Source of the DNA: JAICYJ01 sp045806525
GTDB taxonomy: Bacteria; Actinomycetota; Thermoleophilia; Gaiellales; JAICJC01
Direction of reading: 5' to 3'
Length of the DNA stretch: 22,511 nt
Assembly: GCA_045806525.1 (NCBI GenBank)
Contig: JBJMJD010000029.1
Coordinates: 1 to 22,511, forward strand
Within the stretch, counting starts at the first letter, position 1; each line of letters starts with the position of its first letter. The translations under genes were made by a program, and so were the position numbers. Positions 22,355 through 22,511 of this stretch are shown here, piece after piece. The notes under the pieces are model-generated. The model saw only the letters and a list, made by a program, of their open reading frames with translations, did not search any database and was not told the DNA's origin.

Positions 22355-22511
22355 CTATGCCGCGCGGCGGGCGGGCTCGTCGAGCATCATGAGTGCTCCG
22401 TAACCCGCCACGTACATCGCGCGGCACGGAGCCCAAGCGAGCAACGCCAGGCTGCGCCGCCATCCGGTTGCCCCACGGACATGATCGGCGAGCCACACGT
22501 GCAGCTGGCCG
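22355..22511 (-). CDS. C-terminal end of an unknown protein (partial)
   Basis: On the minus strand a frame enters from beyond the window and runs 51 codons to TAG at 22355-22357. It reads GQLHVWLADHVRGATGWRRS, LALLAWAPCRAMYVAGYGAL and MMLDEPARRAA. Third positions are mostly G or C, and the middle is mildly hydrophobic. It could be the tail of an enzyme or a membrane-associated protein; there is too little to assign a family. The coding call is moderate. Confidence 0.4.
   Translation of the reverse strand, partial: GQLHVWLADHVRGATGWRRSLALLAWAPCRAMYVAGYGALMMLDEPARRAA

Noticed and set aside
22220..22511. tRNA-Pro 3' end as an integration site with a genomic island beginning downstream
   Set aside because: No integrase, no repeat of the tRNA 3' end and no composition shift are visible in the short stretch available.

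Overview
The window is GC-rich bacterial DNA with strongly GC-biased third codon positions. It looks like an actinobacterial chromosome. Supporting signs are the zinc-type S14, an S4 with a Cys4 knuckle, frequent GTG starts, promoters that seem to give leaderless mRNAs, and a large class III cyclase/ATPase/TPR regulator. A deep-branching class such as Thermoleophilia is my guess from general gene content; nothing in the sequence proves it.

Region 1 (1-10570, all +) is the second half of the S10-spc-alpha ribosomal superoperon: end of rpmC, rpsQ, rplN, rplX, rplE, rpsN (type Z), rpsH, rplF, rplR, rpsE, rpmD, rplO, secY, adk, map, rpmJ, rpsM, rpsK, rpsD, rpoA, rplQ. Most neighbours overlap by 1-8 bases (ATGA, GTGA, TAATG, TGATG) or lie a few bases apart, so the block is probably cotranscribed and translationally coupled. 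It makes ribosomal proteins, the Sec translocon channel, adenylate kinase, methionine aminopeptidase and the RNA polymerase alpha subunit. infA, usually between map and rpmJ, is missing. Two spacers break the packing: 4586-4752, bounded by a perfect 17-bp inverted repeat just before secY, and 8063-8184 between rpsM and rpsK.

Region 2 (10542-12468, +) continues with a small DUF1795/DcrB-like protein, truA and surE.

Region 3 (12465-18694) is a set of short transcription units on both strands: a histidine phosphatase (-), a cupredoxin-like lipoprotein (-), a HAD phosphatase and ligA (+), a D-Ala-D-Ala carboxypeptidase (-), a 54-residue helix-turn-helix-like protein (-), and a Nif3-family protein (-). 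Between the Nif3 gene and the 54-residue gene is a well-formed promoter, about 95 bp of DNA and a strong intrinsic terminator. This is either a small RNA gene or an attenuated leader.

Region 4 (18753-22511) holds a 1001-residue zinc-ribbon/adenylate cyclase/AAA/TPR protein (-), a divergent unknown 96-residue protein (+), tRNA-Pro(CGG) with a following hairpin, and the C-terminal end of an unknown protein (-).

A theme outside the ribosomal operon is a TANNNT hexamer ending 6-9 nt before the start codon, with no Shine-Dalgarno sequence. It occurs at surE, the histidine phosphatase, the HAD phosphatase, the Nif3 gene, the cyclase and, if a TTG start is used, dacB. This suggests widespread leaderless transcription. 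No CRISPR array, insertion sequence or phage gene was seen.
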